From contig CAXXFD010000003.1 in assembly GCA_963662905.2 (NCBI GenBank), positions 1,364,001 through 1,428,000 of the forward strand: a stretch of DNA of 64,000 bases, written 5' to 3'. Below are positions 25,140 through 33,785 of this stretch, one piece after another (positions within the stretch are counted from its first letter, which is position 1; each line of letters starts with the position of its first letter). A program made the translations under genes and the position numbers. The notes under the pieces were generated by a model. That model was not told the origin of the DNA, made no database searches, and saw nothing but the letters and a program-made list of their open reading frames with translations. This DNA is from G963662905 sp963662905. Lineage in GTDB: Bacteria > Bacteroidota > Bacteroidia > Bacteroidales > WRLA01.

Positions 25140-25387
25140 AAGAGTTCGTTTGTTTGTAAAGGTAAAAGGATAAAACCGAATTACCAAAACGGTGGAACAA
25201 TTTCAGCAATTCCGCAAGAAGTTATTTTCATAGAAAGATCATTTGGCATTAAAACTACTGGGCATAGTTTTACCTGCCAGCATTTAGCCAGTTGCCTTCA
25301 TCGTTATGACTTAAAAAATTACCTCCTTTTTTTGTTAATAGGTTTTGCCCTGAATGTTTGAGCAGGGGTTCTCTGTTTTTTTTAGTT

Positions 25388-26674
25388 TCAGTATCTCATC
25401 TGGCAGTTAAAGTTTGGCGTGGGAAAATCAGTAAGATTACCTGCAATCAATAAAACTATAATGCATTCCTCGAAGGATTTCAAAGAATCATGGCTTGATA
25501 TCATTTTCTGGACGCGCTGGGATTTATGTGCCAATTGATTTATCATGTGGGCTATTTGCAAGCATTGATAATAATTCTGGGTTGCGCAAAACGATGTTCT
25601 AGAGTATTTGTGCGATAGATTATAGCCAGAATTTTTTTGTGCATTAAAGCCTTCGTTTTCAATTTTCCATCTTAAACGCCCGTAATCACTTATGGTTTTA
25701 GCATTTTTGTTTGTAACCTCTAAATCAGTAATATGGACAAAACGCTCTTTAACAGGCAGCTCGTTATTTTGTATGGCCGTTGTGACAATTTGTGTTTCCA
25801 AAAAGTTGATATTGTGTGTTTTATAAGCAATACTGTTAAGAAAACAATATTCGGTTGAGATTTTGTGCTGCCCATGGATGTCATAGGTTTTTTCTGTAGT
25901 AAGGGCACCTGCTTTTTTGAGTAGGTTTACTTCCTCCCATATGCTGGGAAGGTTGCCATCTTTGAGGGTGATGATAAACCGCCATTGGTTGGAAGCGCAA
26001 GTTTTAAAGACATTATCGTTGGGGTACAGTCCATCGGCCGCAATGGCGATCGGTAGGCGTGGATACATCTGCCTGATCTTTTCGCTGAGCCGTTTAAAGG
26101 CCTTTAGTTCACAATCCTGTTTTTCATAATCTTGGTTTATGGGGTTTTTGACCCATTCAGTAGCCATTGAAAAACTAAATCCGTTTCCACACATAATCTT
26201 TGCTTCCAGTACATAGGCTGTCCATGTCCGCTTTCCGCTCTTGTATGTTTTATAAGGACATTCGGGATAAGGTTCGTAATCAAAACTATGAGTTCCTGTG
26301 GCATCAATCCCTATAAGGTGATAGAGTCCAAAGAGTTTGTATTTATTCAATACTTTCGCTCTTAAGAGCAGCTGTACCATCTTTCGCTTTATCTCTTCCA
26401 ATTCTTTTGGATCCAGTTGTTTAAGCAGTCTGTTGGAAGTGTCCAGATCGGGCAGCCTACAACCGAAAAGCCTTTCAAAATTAAAACAATAGCTTCCTTT
26501 TCTAGCGGTGTTGTCTGCATGGTTTCTGGAACCACGCTTAAAAAGGAACATCGCCACTACTGCCATCAATAATTCCTCAACTTTGTAAATTGGTTGTTTG
26601 CGCTGATCGCTTACTTGGGCGAGAAGATTCAAAAAATCCGGGAAATGCCGCTTGATGGTTATACTCACCTGCAT
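25388..26674 (-). CDS. DDE transposase, IS4-like
   Basis: The 428-residue frame from the ATG at 26674 has an N-terminal helical domain and a DDE core. The first Asp is in IGIDATGTHSFDYEP, the second in IAIAADGLYPNDNVF, and the Glu in the C-terminal GRLRWKIENEGFNAQKNSGY, similar to the YREK signature of IS4-type transposases. A longer frame to 26734 exists, but its N-terminus is not family-like. I could not find convincing terminal inverted repeats, so element borders are not assigned. It marks the left part of the accessory island. Confidence 0.75.
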   Translation of the reverse strand: MQVSITIKRHFPDFLNLLAQVSDQRKQPIYKVEELLMAVVAMFLFKRGSRNHADNTARKGSYCFNFERLFGCRLPDLDTSNRLLKQLDPKELEEIKRKMVQLLLRAKVLNKYKLFGLYHLIGIDATGTHSFDYEPYPECPYKTYKSGKRTWTAYVLEAKIMCGNGFSFSMATEWVKNPINQDYEKQDCELKAFKRLSEKIRQMYPRLPIAIAADGLYPNDNVFKTCASNQWRFIITLKDGNLPSIWEEVNLLKKAGALTTEKTYDIHGQHKISTEYCFLNSIAYKTHNINFLETQIVTTAIQNNELPVKERFVHITDLEVTNKNAKTISDYGRLRWKIENEGFNAQKNSGYNLSHKYSRTSFCATQNYYQCLQIAHMINQLAHKSQRVQKMISSHDSLKSFEECIIVLLIAGNLTDFPTPNFNCQMRY

Positions 26675-26807
26675 TGTGAAGGTGAAAATTTGGTGCAATT
26701 CGATTTTGGCTTTGCACCTAGCCCTTTTTCTCAATTTTTCCGTCTTCTATATAATATACGAAGTATAGAAAATAATTGCAAAAATATAACAAAAAAACGA
26801 TAAAATT

Positions 26808-26886
26808 TTTGGTCATTTCGCTGAATTGCAGTATCTTAGCGGTAAACAAAAACGCCGGTATACGTGGCTTAGCCCCGGCGTTTTTT
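26808..26886 (+). ncRNA. Promoter plus immediate terminator: possible very short RNA
   Basis: TTTG (26808-26811) is 20 bp before TATCTTAG (26832-26839), one mismatch from the Bacteroidota -7 box. Transcription would start near 26846. At once a hairpin AACGCCGG/CCGGCGTT (26851-26882) with a T run to 26886 would stop it, giving an RNA of about 40 nt. Alternatively this is an attenuator for the small frame at 26899, or the outer end of the neighbouring transposon. No known RNA family is recognised. Confidence 0.35.
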
Positions 26887-26898
26887 AATTAAAAAAAC

Positions 26899-26949
26899 AT
26901 GAAACCCACATCCCCTAGGAATGGCGGTCATTCGCCTGTTTGTGGTTAA
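26899..26949 (+). CDS. Possible 16-residue leader peptide
   Basis: An ATG 12 bp after the terminator encodes MKPTSPRNGGHSPVCG and stops at 26947-26949. It is too short for coding statistics and is listed only because it follows a promoter-hairpin unit. It may be chance. Confidence 0.15.
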   Translation: MKPTSPRNGGHSPVCG

Positions 26950-26997
26950 CTGATTTATAATCAACAACTTACACCTTAGTAAATGTTATTGAAGGTG

Positions 26998-27387
26998 TCA
27001 GGCCAATTGCATGCAAAAATAGTGCGAAAAATATTTCTGACCTAAATTATTATCCCCTTTATTTTCACGGTTTTGCGAGTTAGGCTTTTTTAACGCGGAA
27101 TTGCTGAACAATTTTATCATAAAACCAGCCTCTGGCATTTTACCTTTATTTCCTGATATCAAGGTTTTTTGTTTTTCAGCATCAGTAAATTCAGCATTTT
27201 GGAGTTGCAGTAATCTTATTTGACTTCCATCCGTTTTGACATGCCCTAAAACCAGACCACTTTCAGCTGCCCAGGCGTTTAATGAGTGAATAAGGAATTT
27301 TTTTACCATGGATTTTGCTCCTTTTATTGTTTTGCCAATAATGGAGACAAATGTCCTCCGGTAAGCTTGACAAGAGAGTATAACCAT
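26998..27387 (-). pseudogene. ISAs1/H-repeat-type transposase fragment
   Basis: The 129-residue frame contains GKTIKGAK followed by KKFLIHSLNAWAAESGLVLGHVKTD, which matches the central block of ISAs1-family (H-repeat-associated) transposases. There the GKT segment and the HxVxAWAxENGLVLGQVKxD segment surround the second catalytic region. Normal ISAs1 transposases are about 370 residues; N- and C-terminal parts are missing and the sequence after HVKTD no longer fits. It is a decayed remnant. Confidence 0.6.
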
Positions 27388-27412
27388 TCAATAAAACAGT
27401 AAATTTAGATGC

Positions 27413-28464
27413 GTTTGCCATAGTGTCCGTAATAAGCAAGGCTCCTGCAACAGTTGTGCAATAATGTTGTTGATGTGTTGCAGGAGTGTTGCAGGAGTGT
27501 TGCAGCGTTTTTTTTATAGATCATTTGCCATCTTGTGAGCGGTTGCCGGGCAAAAAAAAACGATAAAAAGTGGGTCAATATGCCCCGGATTTGGATGCCT
27601 GAAGTGCCTTTATTCTTTTAAAGGGTCAGTATCCTCAGGATTGCCTGTTGTGCTCTCATAATATCAAAAAGCTTTTGCTAAAATTGATTTTAGTGCCTAT
27701 AATGTATTATTTTTGTGAACCAGCACTTTGTTTATGAAAGAAAAATACATCAATCCTTTTACGGATTACGGTTTTAAACGATTGTTTGGCGAGGAGCCCA
27801 GCAAGGATTTATTGCAAGATTTCCTGAACGAGCTGTTGCGCGAGCAGGAAGGCAACATTGTGGAGCTGTCGTATTTGCCCAACGAAAACCTGCCGATTGC
27901 ATTGGGCGACCGCAGGGCTATTTTTGATATTTACTGCAAAAACGAAAAGGGCGAGCGTTTCATTGTGGAAATGCAAAAGGCAGAACAGAAGTATTTTAAA
28001 GACCGGACGGTTTTCTATTCAACCTTCCCGATTCAGGAGCAGGCAAAAGACAAAGGCAAAGACTGGAATTTTGAGCTCAAGCACGTTTATACCATTGGTA
28101 TTCTGGATTTTGTGTTTAAGGGCGACGAAAGCCCGGAAGATAAATACCGTTTCGATGCGAAGATCTGTGATTTGGACAGCAAGGATATTTTCTACGACAA
28201 GCTCACTTACATTTATCTCGCTATGCCCAAATTCAGCAAGGAGCTGGCAGAGCTGGACAGCAAATTTGAAAAATGGCTTTATGTGATCAAAAACCTAAAC
28301 CGTTTGGATCGTGTGCCAGAAAAACTGAGGGAACAGGTTTTCCTTAAATTTTTCGAAACGGCAGAAATTGCCCGTTTGGATTCAAAGGAGTACAAAGAAT
28401 ACCAGTTCAGTCTGAATGCCTATCGCGATATCAAAAACTCCATTGACTGGGCGGAAGAAAAGGG
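27413..28464. repeat. 1.05-kb direct repeat, copy 1 (rpn leader and most of rpn)
   Basis: From gtttgccatagtgtccg to the gcggaagaaaaggg of rpn, this 1052-bp stretch is nearly identical to 33906-34956. Both copies include the gttgcaggagt repeats, an IS21-end-like module, the promoter and about three quarters of the nuclease gene. The 5.4 kb between them carries the Argonaute operon. Confidence 0.9.
27683..27715 (+). promoter_or_regulatory. Promoter of the first rpn gene
   Basis: TTG (27684-27686) and TATTTTTG (27708-27715) are 21 bp apart. The start codon is 18 bp beyond the -7 box, so the leader would be about 12 nt, nearly leaderless. The same promoter is found before the second rpn gene. 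Confidence 0.5.
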
Positions 28465-28696
28465 TCATATGAGCGGCAAACAAGAAGGACTGATTGAAGG
28501 AGAAAAGAGAGGCATAATTAAAGGAGAAAAGAGAGGCATAATTAAAGGAGAAAAGAGAGGCATAATTAAAGGAGAAAAGAGAGGCATAATTAAAGTAGCC
28601 CGGAGCCTTCTCCTCAGTGGAATGGATATCGACTTCATTGCAAATGCAACAGAACTTAGCATTGAGGAAATCAACAGAATAAAAGATGAGCTCTGA
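27734..28696 (+). CDS. Rpn/PD-(D/E)XK-family nuclease with variable repeat tail, copy 1
   Basis: The 320-residue protein starts MKEKYINPFTDYGFKRLFGE, the signature of Rpn (recombination-promoting nuclease, PDDEXK_2) proteins. The nuclease core contains DRRAIFDIYCKNEKGERFIVEMQKAEQ, giving the Asp and Glu-x-Gln of the active site. After residue 235 comes a helical tail DIKNSIDWAEEKG, four units of GEKRGIIK, and a conserved end (VARSLLLSGMDIDFIANATE). In E. coli RpnA an internal start makes the tail alone (RpnS), which inhibits the full-length nuclease; the tail has four-residue repeats whose number varies between strains, and Rpn proteins can act against phage. Here GEKR and GIIK are such units. 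Two free copies of the tail follow, overlapping stop to start. Confidence 0.85.
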   Translation: MKEKYINPFTDYGFKRLFGEEPSKDLLQDFLNELLREQEGNIVELSYLPNENLPIALGDRRAIFDIYCKNEKGERFIVEMQKAEQKYFKDRTVFYSTFPIQEQAKDKGKDWNFELKHVYTIGILDFVFKGDESPEDKYRFDAKICDLDSKDIFYDKLTYIYLAMPKFSKELAELDSKFEKWLYVIKNLNRLDRVPEKLREQVFLKFFETAEIARLDSKEYKEYQFSLNAYRDIKNSIDWAEEKGHMSGKQEGLIEGEKRGIIKGEKRGIIKGEKRGIIKGEKRGIIKVARSLLLSGMDIDFIANATELSIEEINRIKDEL

Positions 28697-28964
28697 TCCA
28701 ATGATTGAAAATAAATACAGTTTCAACCTTGATATCCACAACGATATCAAAAACTCCATTGATTGGGCAGAAGAAAAGGGTCATATGAGCGGCAAACAAG
28801 AAGGACTGATTGAAGGAGAAAAGAGAGGCATAATTAAAGGAGAAAAGAGAGGCATAATTAAAGTAGCCCGGAGCCTTCTCCTCAGTGGAATGGATATCGA
28901 CTTCATTGCAAATGCAACAGAACTTAGCATTGAGGAAATCAACAGAATAAAAGATGTGCTCTGA
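28686..28964 (+). CDS. Stand-alone Rpn tail protein (RpnS-like), copy 1a
   Basis: This 92-residue frame repeats the C-terminal tail of the preceding nuclease: NDIKNSIDWAEEKGHMSGKQ, two GEKRGIIK units instead of four, then VARSLLLSGMDIDFIANATE. It has a new N-terminus (MSSDPMIENKYSFNLDIH) and lacks the nuclease domain. Its ATG lies 11 bp inside the end of the nuclease gene (ATGAGCTCTGA), which suggests translational coupling. By analogy to RpnS it is a candidate inhibitor of the nuclease. It may instead be a neutral duplication. Confidence 0.7.
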   Translation: MSSDPMIENKYSFNLDIHNDIKNSIDWAEEKGHMSGKQEGLIEGEKRGIIKGEKRGIIKVARSLLLSGMDIDFIANATELSIEEINRIKDVL

Positions 28965-29256
28965 TCCAATGATTGAAAATAAATACAGTTTCAACCTTGA
29001 TATCCACAACGATATCAAAAACTCCATTGACTGGGCGGAAGAAAAGGGTCATATGAGCGGCAAACAAGAAGGACTGATTGAAGGAGAAAAGAGAGGCATA
29101 ATTAAAGGAGAAAAGAGAGGCATAATTAAAGGAGAAAAGAGAGGCATAATTAAAGTAGCCCGGAGCCTTCTCCTCAGTGGAATGGATATAGAGTTCATTG
29201 CAAAAGCAACAGAACTTAGTATTGACGAGATCAATAGAATAAAAGATGTGCTTTGA
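28954..29256 (+). CDS. Stand-alone Rpn tail protein (RpnS-like), copy 1b
   Basis: A second free tail of 100 residues overlaps the previous one by 11 bp in the same way. It carries three GEKRGIIK units and slightly diverged end residues (MDIEFIAKATELSIDEIN). The three tail copies in a row therefore have 4, 2 and 3 repeat units. The divergence at the end shows that the copies are not only assembly artefacts. Confidence 0.7.
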   Translation: MCSDPMIENKYSFNLDIHNDIKNSIDWAEEKGHMSGKQEGLIEGEKRGIIKGEKRGIIKGEKRGIIKVARSLLLSGMDIEFIAKATELSIDEINRIKDVL

Positions 29257-29395
29257 CCCGGTGAATGTGAAAAGTAATCCAGCTTTTCTCAGGTATATTC
29301 ATATTTCAGTTTGTTAATGACATGTCTGTCAATATGTTGCACTTCATGGGTGATTGCCTGTCCGTTTAAGGCACAACTTGTAATGTTGCGATGCA

Positions 29396-30481
29396 TTATT
29401 TCTTTTCCAGCAGTTTCAAAACATCCTTTTTCTCGTAGCGCACTGCACTGTTGATGTACTTCTTTTCTAATTTTCCAGCTGCCGCTAAACGATTGAGTGT
29501 ACTTGCAGAAACATCCAGCATGCGGCAGACTTCTTTGCTGTCGATCAGAACGTCCTGCTCTTCATTTGTGTGGCTTTCATCGCTGGGATTATTTTTCTTT
29601 TGCAATACTTTTCCAATAGTCTTTTTAAAATCGTCAATTTCTTCTTTTAAAGGCAAAACGTAATCTTTCATTATTTCATTGATGGCAGTTGCTTCTTCCA
29701 CTTCCTGGTTTACCAGCATCACTTTTGTTATTGGCTCTGCTTCTTGTTCTTTGTTTTTATTAAAGAGTTCGATATAGCGGCTGCGGATCTTTTGCGTTTC
29801 TGCATCTTTAGAATCGGCAGCGAGGGGAAAATCAATAAGGCCATCTTTTTGCAGGCGGAGGTGGTTTTTGTCGATCTGATCGGGAAATTTATTGTGTATT
29901 TCCAGATACAGGGCAGTTAAAGCCATATAAGCACGTTGCAAAATCACCAACACATTATGATCTATAGGATCGGGCAAAGCTGTATCGACAATCAGGCTGG
30001 CGATGGAGCGGAGCTGCTGCATCAGGAAAGAAGTTTTTAAGAAAAAGGAAGCATCGGACTGCATAAAAAACATGGTTTTTGACATCCATGCAGCGCTGAT
30101 GCTTGCCGCAAAACGCGTATAGAAATCCACCTTTGCAGCTGAGGAGATATTAAGGCTGAGCCCCTGGCTTTGCGGACAAAAGCTTTTGGCATCGAGCAGC
30201 GGTTGCGCCAGACGGGTATAATGCCCACTGATGTGGCCAAACCAGTTTTGACTCCATTCATGACGCACTGCATCGGGCAAAGGAAGCTGCAATTGCCTGA
30301 ACGCATAAGGCAGGGCGCGGGCAAAAACACCTGCCTGCGCCCTGAAAGCATCGCCCATCTCCCTTTGCAATGCACGGAACAGTTCGTCATTATTGCTGTC
30401 GAGCCATGGCCTTAATCCTCCTCTGAGCATAAAGCGGAAGGAGTGGAAATCGAAATCCATATCGGCCCCTACAGCATCCAT
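29396..30481 (-). CDS. Argonaute-operon protein with C-terminal helix-turn-helix, function unknown
   Basis: I do not recognise the N-terminal 280 residues. They are mostly helical, with hydrophobic helices (SLIVDTALPD, NVLVILQRAYMALTALYLEI) but no clear membrane segment, and with coiled-coil character near 250-290 (MKDYVLPLKEEIDDFKKTIG). Residues about 305-361 (IDSKEVCRMLDVSASTLNRL, then a wing and KKDVLKLLEKK) look like a MerR/excisionase-type winged helix-turn-helix that binds DNA. The gene overlaps the Argonaute stop by 13 bp and is transcribed with it; an alternative ATG at 30460 would avoid overlap. Position suggests an Argonaute partner, either the effector or a DNA-binding accessory protein. 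Confidence 0.6.
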   Translation of the reverse strand: MDAVGADMDFDFHSFRFMLRGGLRPWLDSNNDELFRALQREMGDAFRAQAGVFARALPYAFRQLQLPLPDAVRHEWSQNWFGHISGHYTRLAQPLLDAKSFCPQSQGLSLNISSAAKVDFYTRFAASISAAWMSKTMFFMQSDASFFLKTSFLMQQLRSIASLIVDTALPDPIDHNVLVILQRAYMALTALYLEIHNKFPDQIDKNHLRLQKDGLIDFPLAADSKDAETQKIRSRYIELFNKNKEQEAEPITKVMLVNQEVEEATAINEIMKDYVLPLKEEIDDFKKTIGKVLQKKNNPSDESHTNEEQDVLIDSKEVCRMLDVSASTLNRLAAAGKLEKKYINSAVRYEKKDVLKLLEKK

Positions 30482-32556
30482 AATCCGCTTTTTGCTGTTC
30501 CTTCCAGCACTTCACTCTCAAAATGCGCAAAATGCGAGGCCAGCAGTTCGGCATAAAAGACAGTTACGGGCAGCGGCTTTTGCTTTACCGAGCGCCAGTG
30601 CATATGGCTGAAATCGTAGAGCTGCTGCATCAGTCTTTGGATAAGTTTTTCGTCCTTATAAAGCTCGGGCAGGTCGTTGGATTTTATCCGCAGGTTAAGG
30701 GGCAGTGGTGCGGCATTTACCTGATGCTCATTTTGTTTCGTGTTCATATACAAAAGATATTTATCATAGCCTGCTTTCACATAGCGTCCGTTTTGTGGCA
30801 GCGCATCGCCGGTCATATTAAATGCGAAACAGGAACGCGAAGGGTATTTATTGATGCCGATCACGATGATGGGAATATCAAATTTAAGCCTTGCGAGCAT
30901 TTGTTCAATGGGTTTCAACTCCTTACGACTCATGGATTTATAAAAATGGATGACCATGCGTTTAACTTCAGTATGTCCCTTGCTGTATGCACGCAGGGCT
31001 TTTTCGGCCTGAGCTGCCAGGGCATAGGTTTCTGTAGCAGGAAAACAGTGCTGATCGGCAACAATTCCTTCATTATTGAACATCAACGTACTGCCCACAT
31101 ATTTTTGTTTTCCATTGCGGATGGCACCAAAACCAATAATCAGTTCATCTTCAACGGGATGGTTTAGCCGCCAGGGGATGCCGCCTAATTTGCCCAAAGC
31201 TGCAATGGCAATATTGACCACCCAATAGTTCAGGCTTTCGGCAGCGCGCACACGCATCCCTGCAATATGCTGTGATACAATCCCGTGCCGCAGCAACTCC
31301 TCTTTGATTTTATAGTATTGTCCGTGCTCCCGGGCGGAAGTTGTCAGCACACTATAAGGCGAAATAACAAAAGCATAACTTGCCGTACCCTCTTCATCCT
31401 GATAATTTACCAGCGCTTTACGGATATTTTTGATGGGATCATTTAGATTATAATAAATTACCCGGTCTGTACTGAACTTGTTTTCAAGCCTGCTTAATGT
31501 ATTGAATCCGTAATGGCAATCTGAGGGCTTGGCACTTAAATATTGAGACAGCTTTTTTGCCTCAACCTGAAATCCATCGGGCAATATTATAATACTGCGG
31601 AGCTGCCTTGTTTTCGGAAATTTATAGGGGCCATACTGTTTTAAGCCCTGATATATATCGCTATGGGCACGGCCTTGCCCAAAAACATACTGATGGCTGT
31701 TGTGGGGCAGTTTGCCTGTATTGCATTCCTGTAGCCGGATCCACTGTTTGGCTGTAGGCAAAACCTTCTGAAAGCTGTCCTGCTCAATATACTCCTTCTT
31801 AAATGCCTCTATATTTGATTTATAGCTACCCAATCGGTTGGGGTTTTTCTCGTAAGGCTTTATAATGGGCATACTGCTGTTCAGTACCGGATATACTTCA
31901 TCTTTATGGTAATATACCTCGTCAGGTGCAGCCTTCAATGAAGGGTAGAGCCGTTGGCGAAATGTGATTGTGTGTATTTTAACCTGATCGTACTCCTCGT
32001 CATTTTGCATTTCCTGCCATGATTTTGTGCATACAAAAGATTTGCCTTCATAGCTGATCAGCAAAACCGGCTGCTGCAAGTTGCCTTCAATCCGCAAAAC
32101 AAAACGTTTGTAGGCTGATATTTGGGGATTTGAGGCCGCTTTGTCAGCTATCCATACGGTCGTGTCATGCAGGAAATTGTTTTCAATGAATGAAACATGA
32201 TCTTTTAATGCCATTCGCAACAAATGCGTAAAATAAGTACGCTGTAAACCTGTGCTATAATCAGATGGAATAGAAAACACCTTACAATCAGGTGCTTTAT
32301 AGAACTGATAATAGATGTAGTCATCTTTTTTGATTACTTTATCAAATGAAGATTGCACATTTTCAGGCAATTGATCGCTTTTTACCCTTTGTAGGCCCGG
32401 AGCGTCCCGAGTGCTGCACCATATTTTAATGGTTCCGCTTTCTTTTTGAACAGCCAATTTGTTGATAAACAAATCAGACTGTAGGTTGATAATCTTGTTG
32501 TGCGCTGTTGCGCTTGCAGTTTTGCTCTCTGCTGATTTTGTATTTTCTATGAACAT
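30469..32556 (-). CDS. Long prokaryotic Argonaute, apparently catalytically inactive
   Basis: The 695-residue protein has the C-terminal half of an Argonaute. The region QYVFGQGRAHSDIYQGLKQY and GPY at 289-311 leads into MID; QYYKIKEELLRHGIVSQHI near 413-431 is the guide 5'-phosphate-binding Y-K-Q pattern; NYWVVNIAIAALGKLGGIPW at 443-462 enters PIWI. The PIWI end has QQLYDFSHMHWRSVKQKPLP and VTVFYAELLASHF. The length leaves room for N and PAZ-like parts, so it is a long type. The first catalytic Asp position reads IIGFGAIRN (Gly477) and the usual HRDG-type third motif reads VIHFYKSMS, so the slicer tetrad seems lost. Long-B Argonautes of this kind guide separate effectors in antiphage abortive infection. 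The downstream 361-residue protein is the obvious partner. Confidence 0.85.
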   Translation of the reverse strand: MFIENTKSAESKTASATAHNKIINLQSDLFINKLAVQKESGTIKIWCSTRDAPGLQRVKSDQLPENVQSSFDKVIKKDDYIYYQFYKAPDCKVFSIPSDYSTGLQRTYFTHLLRMALKDHVSFIENNFLHDTTVWIADKAASNPQISAYKRFVLRIEGNLQQPVLLISYEGKSFVCTKSWQEMQNDEEYDQVKIHTITFRQRLYPSLKAAPDEVYYHKDEVYPVLNSSMPIIKPYEKNPNRLGSYKSNIEAFKKEYIEQDSFQKVLPTAKQWIRLQECNTGKLPHNSHQYVFGQGRAHSDIYQGLKQYGPYKFPKTRQLRSIIILPDGFQVEAKKLSQYLSAKPSDCHYGFNTLSRLENKFSTDRVIYYNLNDPIKNIRKALVNYQDEEGTASYAFVISPYSVLTTSAREHGQYYKIKEELLRHGIVSQHIAGMRVRAAESLNYWVVNIAIAALGKLGGIPWRLNHPVEDELIIGFGAIRNGKQKYVGSTLMFNNEGIVADQHCFPATETYALAAQAEKALRAYSKGHTEVKRMVIHFYKSMSRKELKPIEQMLARLKFDIPIIVIGINKYPSRSCFAFNMTGDALPQNGRYVKAGYDKYLLYMNTKQNEHQVNAAPLPLNLRIKSNDLPELYKDEKLIQRLMQQLYDFSHMHWRSVKQKPLPVTVFYAELLASHFAHFESEVLEGTAKSGLWML

Positions 32557-32715
32557 ATAAAGAACTTATTTTTTAATGTTCTTTGCTTATCAAATAGCGT
32601 GCCAGTAAATAATTGCATGCTGATTTTATCGTAAGGAGTTTTCAACAATAGCTTACGGATTTCCATGAAATTAAAGCTGATGGTTTGATATAAAACCAAA
32701 TTGAATAGGCTTAAT

Positions 32716-32747
32716 ATTAAAAAAACAAGCCCATAAGGGCTTGTTTT
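32716..32747 (-). terminator. Terminator after the DUF6266 gene
   Basis: On the minus strand AAAACAAGCCC and GGGCTTGTTTT form a perfect 11-bp stem with a 4-nt loop followed by a T run. It separates the DUF6266 gene from the Argonaute operon, which must have its own promoter in 32557-32715. Confidence 0.88.
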
Positions 32748-32774
32748 ACAGGATAAAAGCTAAGTATCAGCTTA

Positions 32775-33437
32775 TTATAAAGCTGTTAGGCTGCCGGCAT
32801 AAACGCTGTCGGCTACTTTACTACGGGAGTTTGTTGCAATTGCCTGGCTCAGGGATGAAAATCCAAGATAGCAATGCAATGTTTCGCCGCTATAAGACGC
32901 AGGGACGTTTATTTCCATACTGCCTTCCGAGCGCAAAGCCCCTTCGAGCAGGCAGATGCTTTCGTTGCGCTCTTCATTGTAGATTACAATAAGGGCCTTG
33001 TCACCGGCTGCTGCAGTACCGCTTCCACTGTTGTCGTCCCAGCTGAGCGTAAGCTTGCCTGCTTCAGTGGCAGCAACTGCAGCGTTCTCAGCTTTGGTCA
33101 AGCTGCCATGGGAAACCAGCACTTTTGCATAGTCGATGTTGAAGTTGGGATAAGTCCCTTGCAGTGCTTCATGATAATTGTACCTGAAGGCAGCATTGAA
33201 TGCCGACATCTTAACTGCATAAGGCTTAAAGCCCAAGCGCAAAGCGTCGTTCATGCTCTGCTGAAACTTCATTAGAAGCGTGAACTTCTGCCGCTGTGTG
33301 CTTTGAAGTTCCGTGTTGGGATTTGCTACATTGGCGGGTTTAATACGAAGATAATCAATACCTTTCCAGCTTCCGCCTACCACGTTTCCGATTGTTCCGG
33401 AGAGACCTCCAAGGATCCCTTTTTTTATGTTTGCCAT
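32775..33437 (-). CDS. DUF6266-family protein
   Basis: The 220-residue protein begins MANIKKGILGGLSGTIGNVV, then GGSWKGIDYLRIKPANVANP and TELQSTQRQKF, the DUF6266 opening found in Bacteroidota proteins of unknown role. No signal peptide or membrane segment is seen. The C-terminal half has beta-rich, fibronectin-like spacing (KLTLSWDDNSGSGTAAAGDK). A terminator follows it, so it is not in the Argonaute operon although it is within the same repeat-flanked segment. Confidence 0.65.
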   Translation of the reverse strand: MANIKKGILGGLSGTIGNVVGGSWKGIDYLRIKPANVANPNTELQSTQRQKFTLLMKFQQSMNDALRLGFKPYAVKMSAFNAAFRYNYHEALQGTYPNFNIDYAKVLVSHGSLTKAENAAVAATEAGKLTLSWDDNSGSGTAAAGDKALIVIYNEERNESICLLEGALRSEGSMEINVPASYSGETLHCYLGFSSLSQAIATNSRSKVADSVYAGSLTAL

Positions 33438-33620
33438 AATTTTAAATTTTTAGGCATTCAACAATTAATTTTATTTCGACTTTGTTTCACTTGCCTAGGA
33501 TTAGCGTCGCAAAGCTGGCATACTACAGGCAAATAGCAGGCAAAACTTTGGCATGAAAGCTCCTGAACGCCCTGGTCAGTTTTTGAAACCTGCCTATATG
33601 GCAGTCTTTTGATGGCTGAA

Positions 33621-33660
33621 CAGTCAGGAGCAGTCAGGAGATGTCAGGAGATGTCAAAAG
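33621..33660. repeat. Tandem 10-bp repeat, four units
   Basis: Units cagtcaggag, cagtcaggag, atgtcaggag and atgtcaaaag follow one another in a non-coding region. No spacers are present, so it is not a CRISPR array. Confidence 0.75.
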
Positions 33661-33741
33661 ACTGACAAAGCATGCCAGAAAGTTCGTTTTGTGGATATCC
33701 CTTAGATTGCGTTGAAATGATAAATATTTTCCGAGGGGTCT

Positions 33742-33785
33742 TCGCTATACCATCGCTATACCATCGCTATACCATCGCTATACCA
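33742..33785. repeat. Tandem 11-bp repeat, four perfect units
   Basis: tcgctatacca occurs four times without interruption in a non-coding stretch. It is a simple tandem repeat that could vary in copy number by slippage. Confidence 0.85.

Noticed and set aside
25188..26900. Terminal inverted repeats for the IS4-like element (cagtatct seen near both sides).
   Set aside because: The shared octamer is in direct, not inverted, orientation and no target duplication could be found.
28500..29160. Regular 24-bp repeats (ggagaaaagagaggcataat and following bases) that look like a repeat array.
   Set aside because: They have no spacers and lie in frame inside the rpn tails, encoding GEKRGIIK units. This is a coding repeat, not CRISPR.
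28382..29234. Minus-strand ORFs opposite the rpn tails (rich in NYASLFSF and IMPLFSPL repeats).
   Set aside because: They are exact mirror readings of the plus-strand coding repeats and carry no domain features.
30523..31167. Plus-strand ORF of 214 codons opposite the Argonaute gene.
   Set aside because: The Argonaute frame has strong MID/PIWI motifs; the opposite frame has none.
32775..33437. DUF6266 gene as a third component of the Argonaute system.
   Set aside because: A strong terminator (32716-32747) separates it from the Argonaute gene, and the family occurs widely without Argonaute as far as I recall.
33742..33785. Possible CRISPR-like array of tcgctatacca units.
   Set aside because: Units are 11 bp, directly adjacent, with no spacers, and no cas genes are near.
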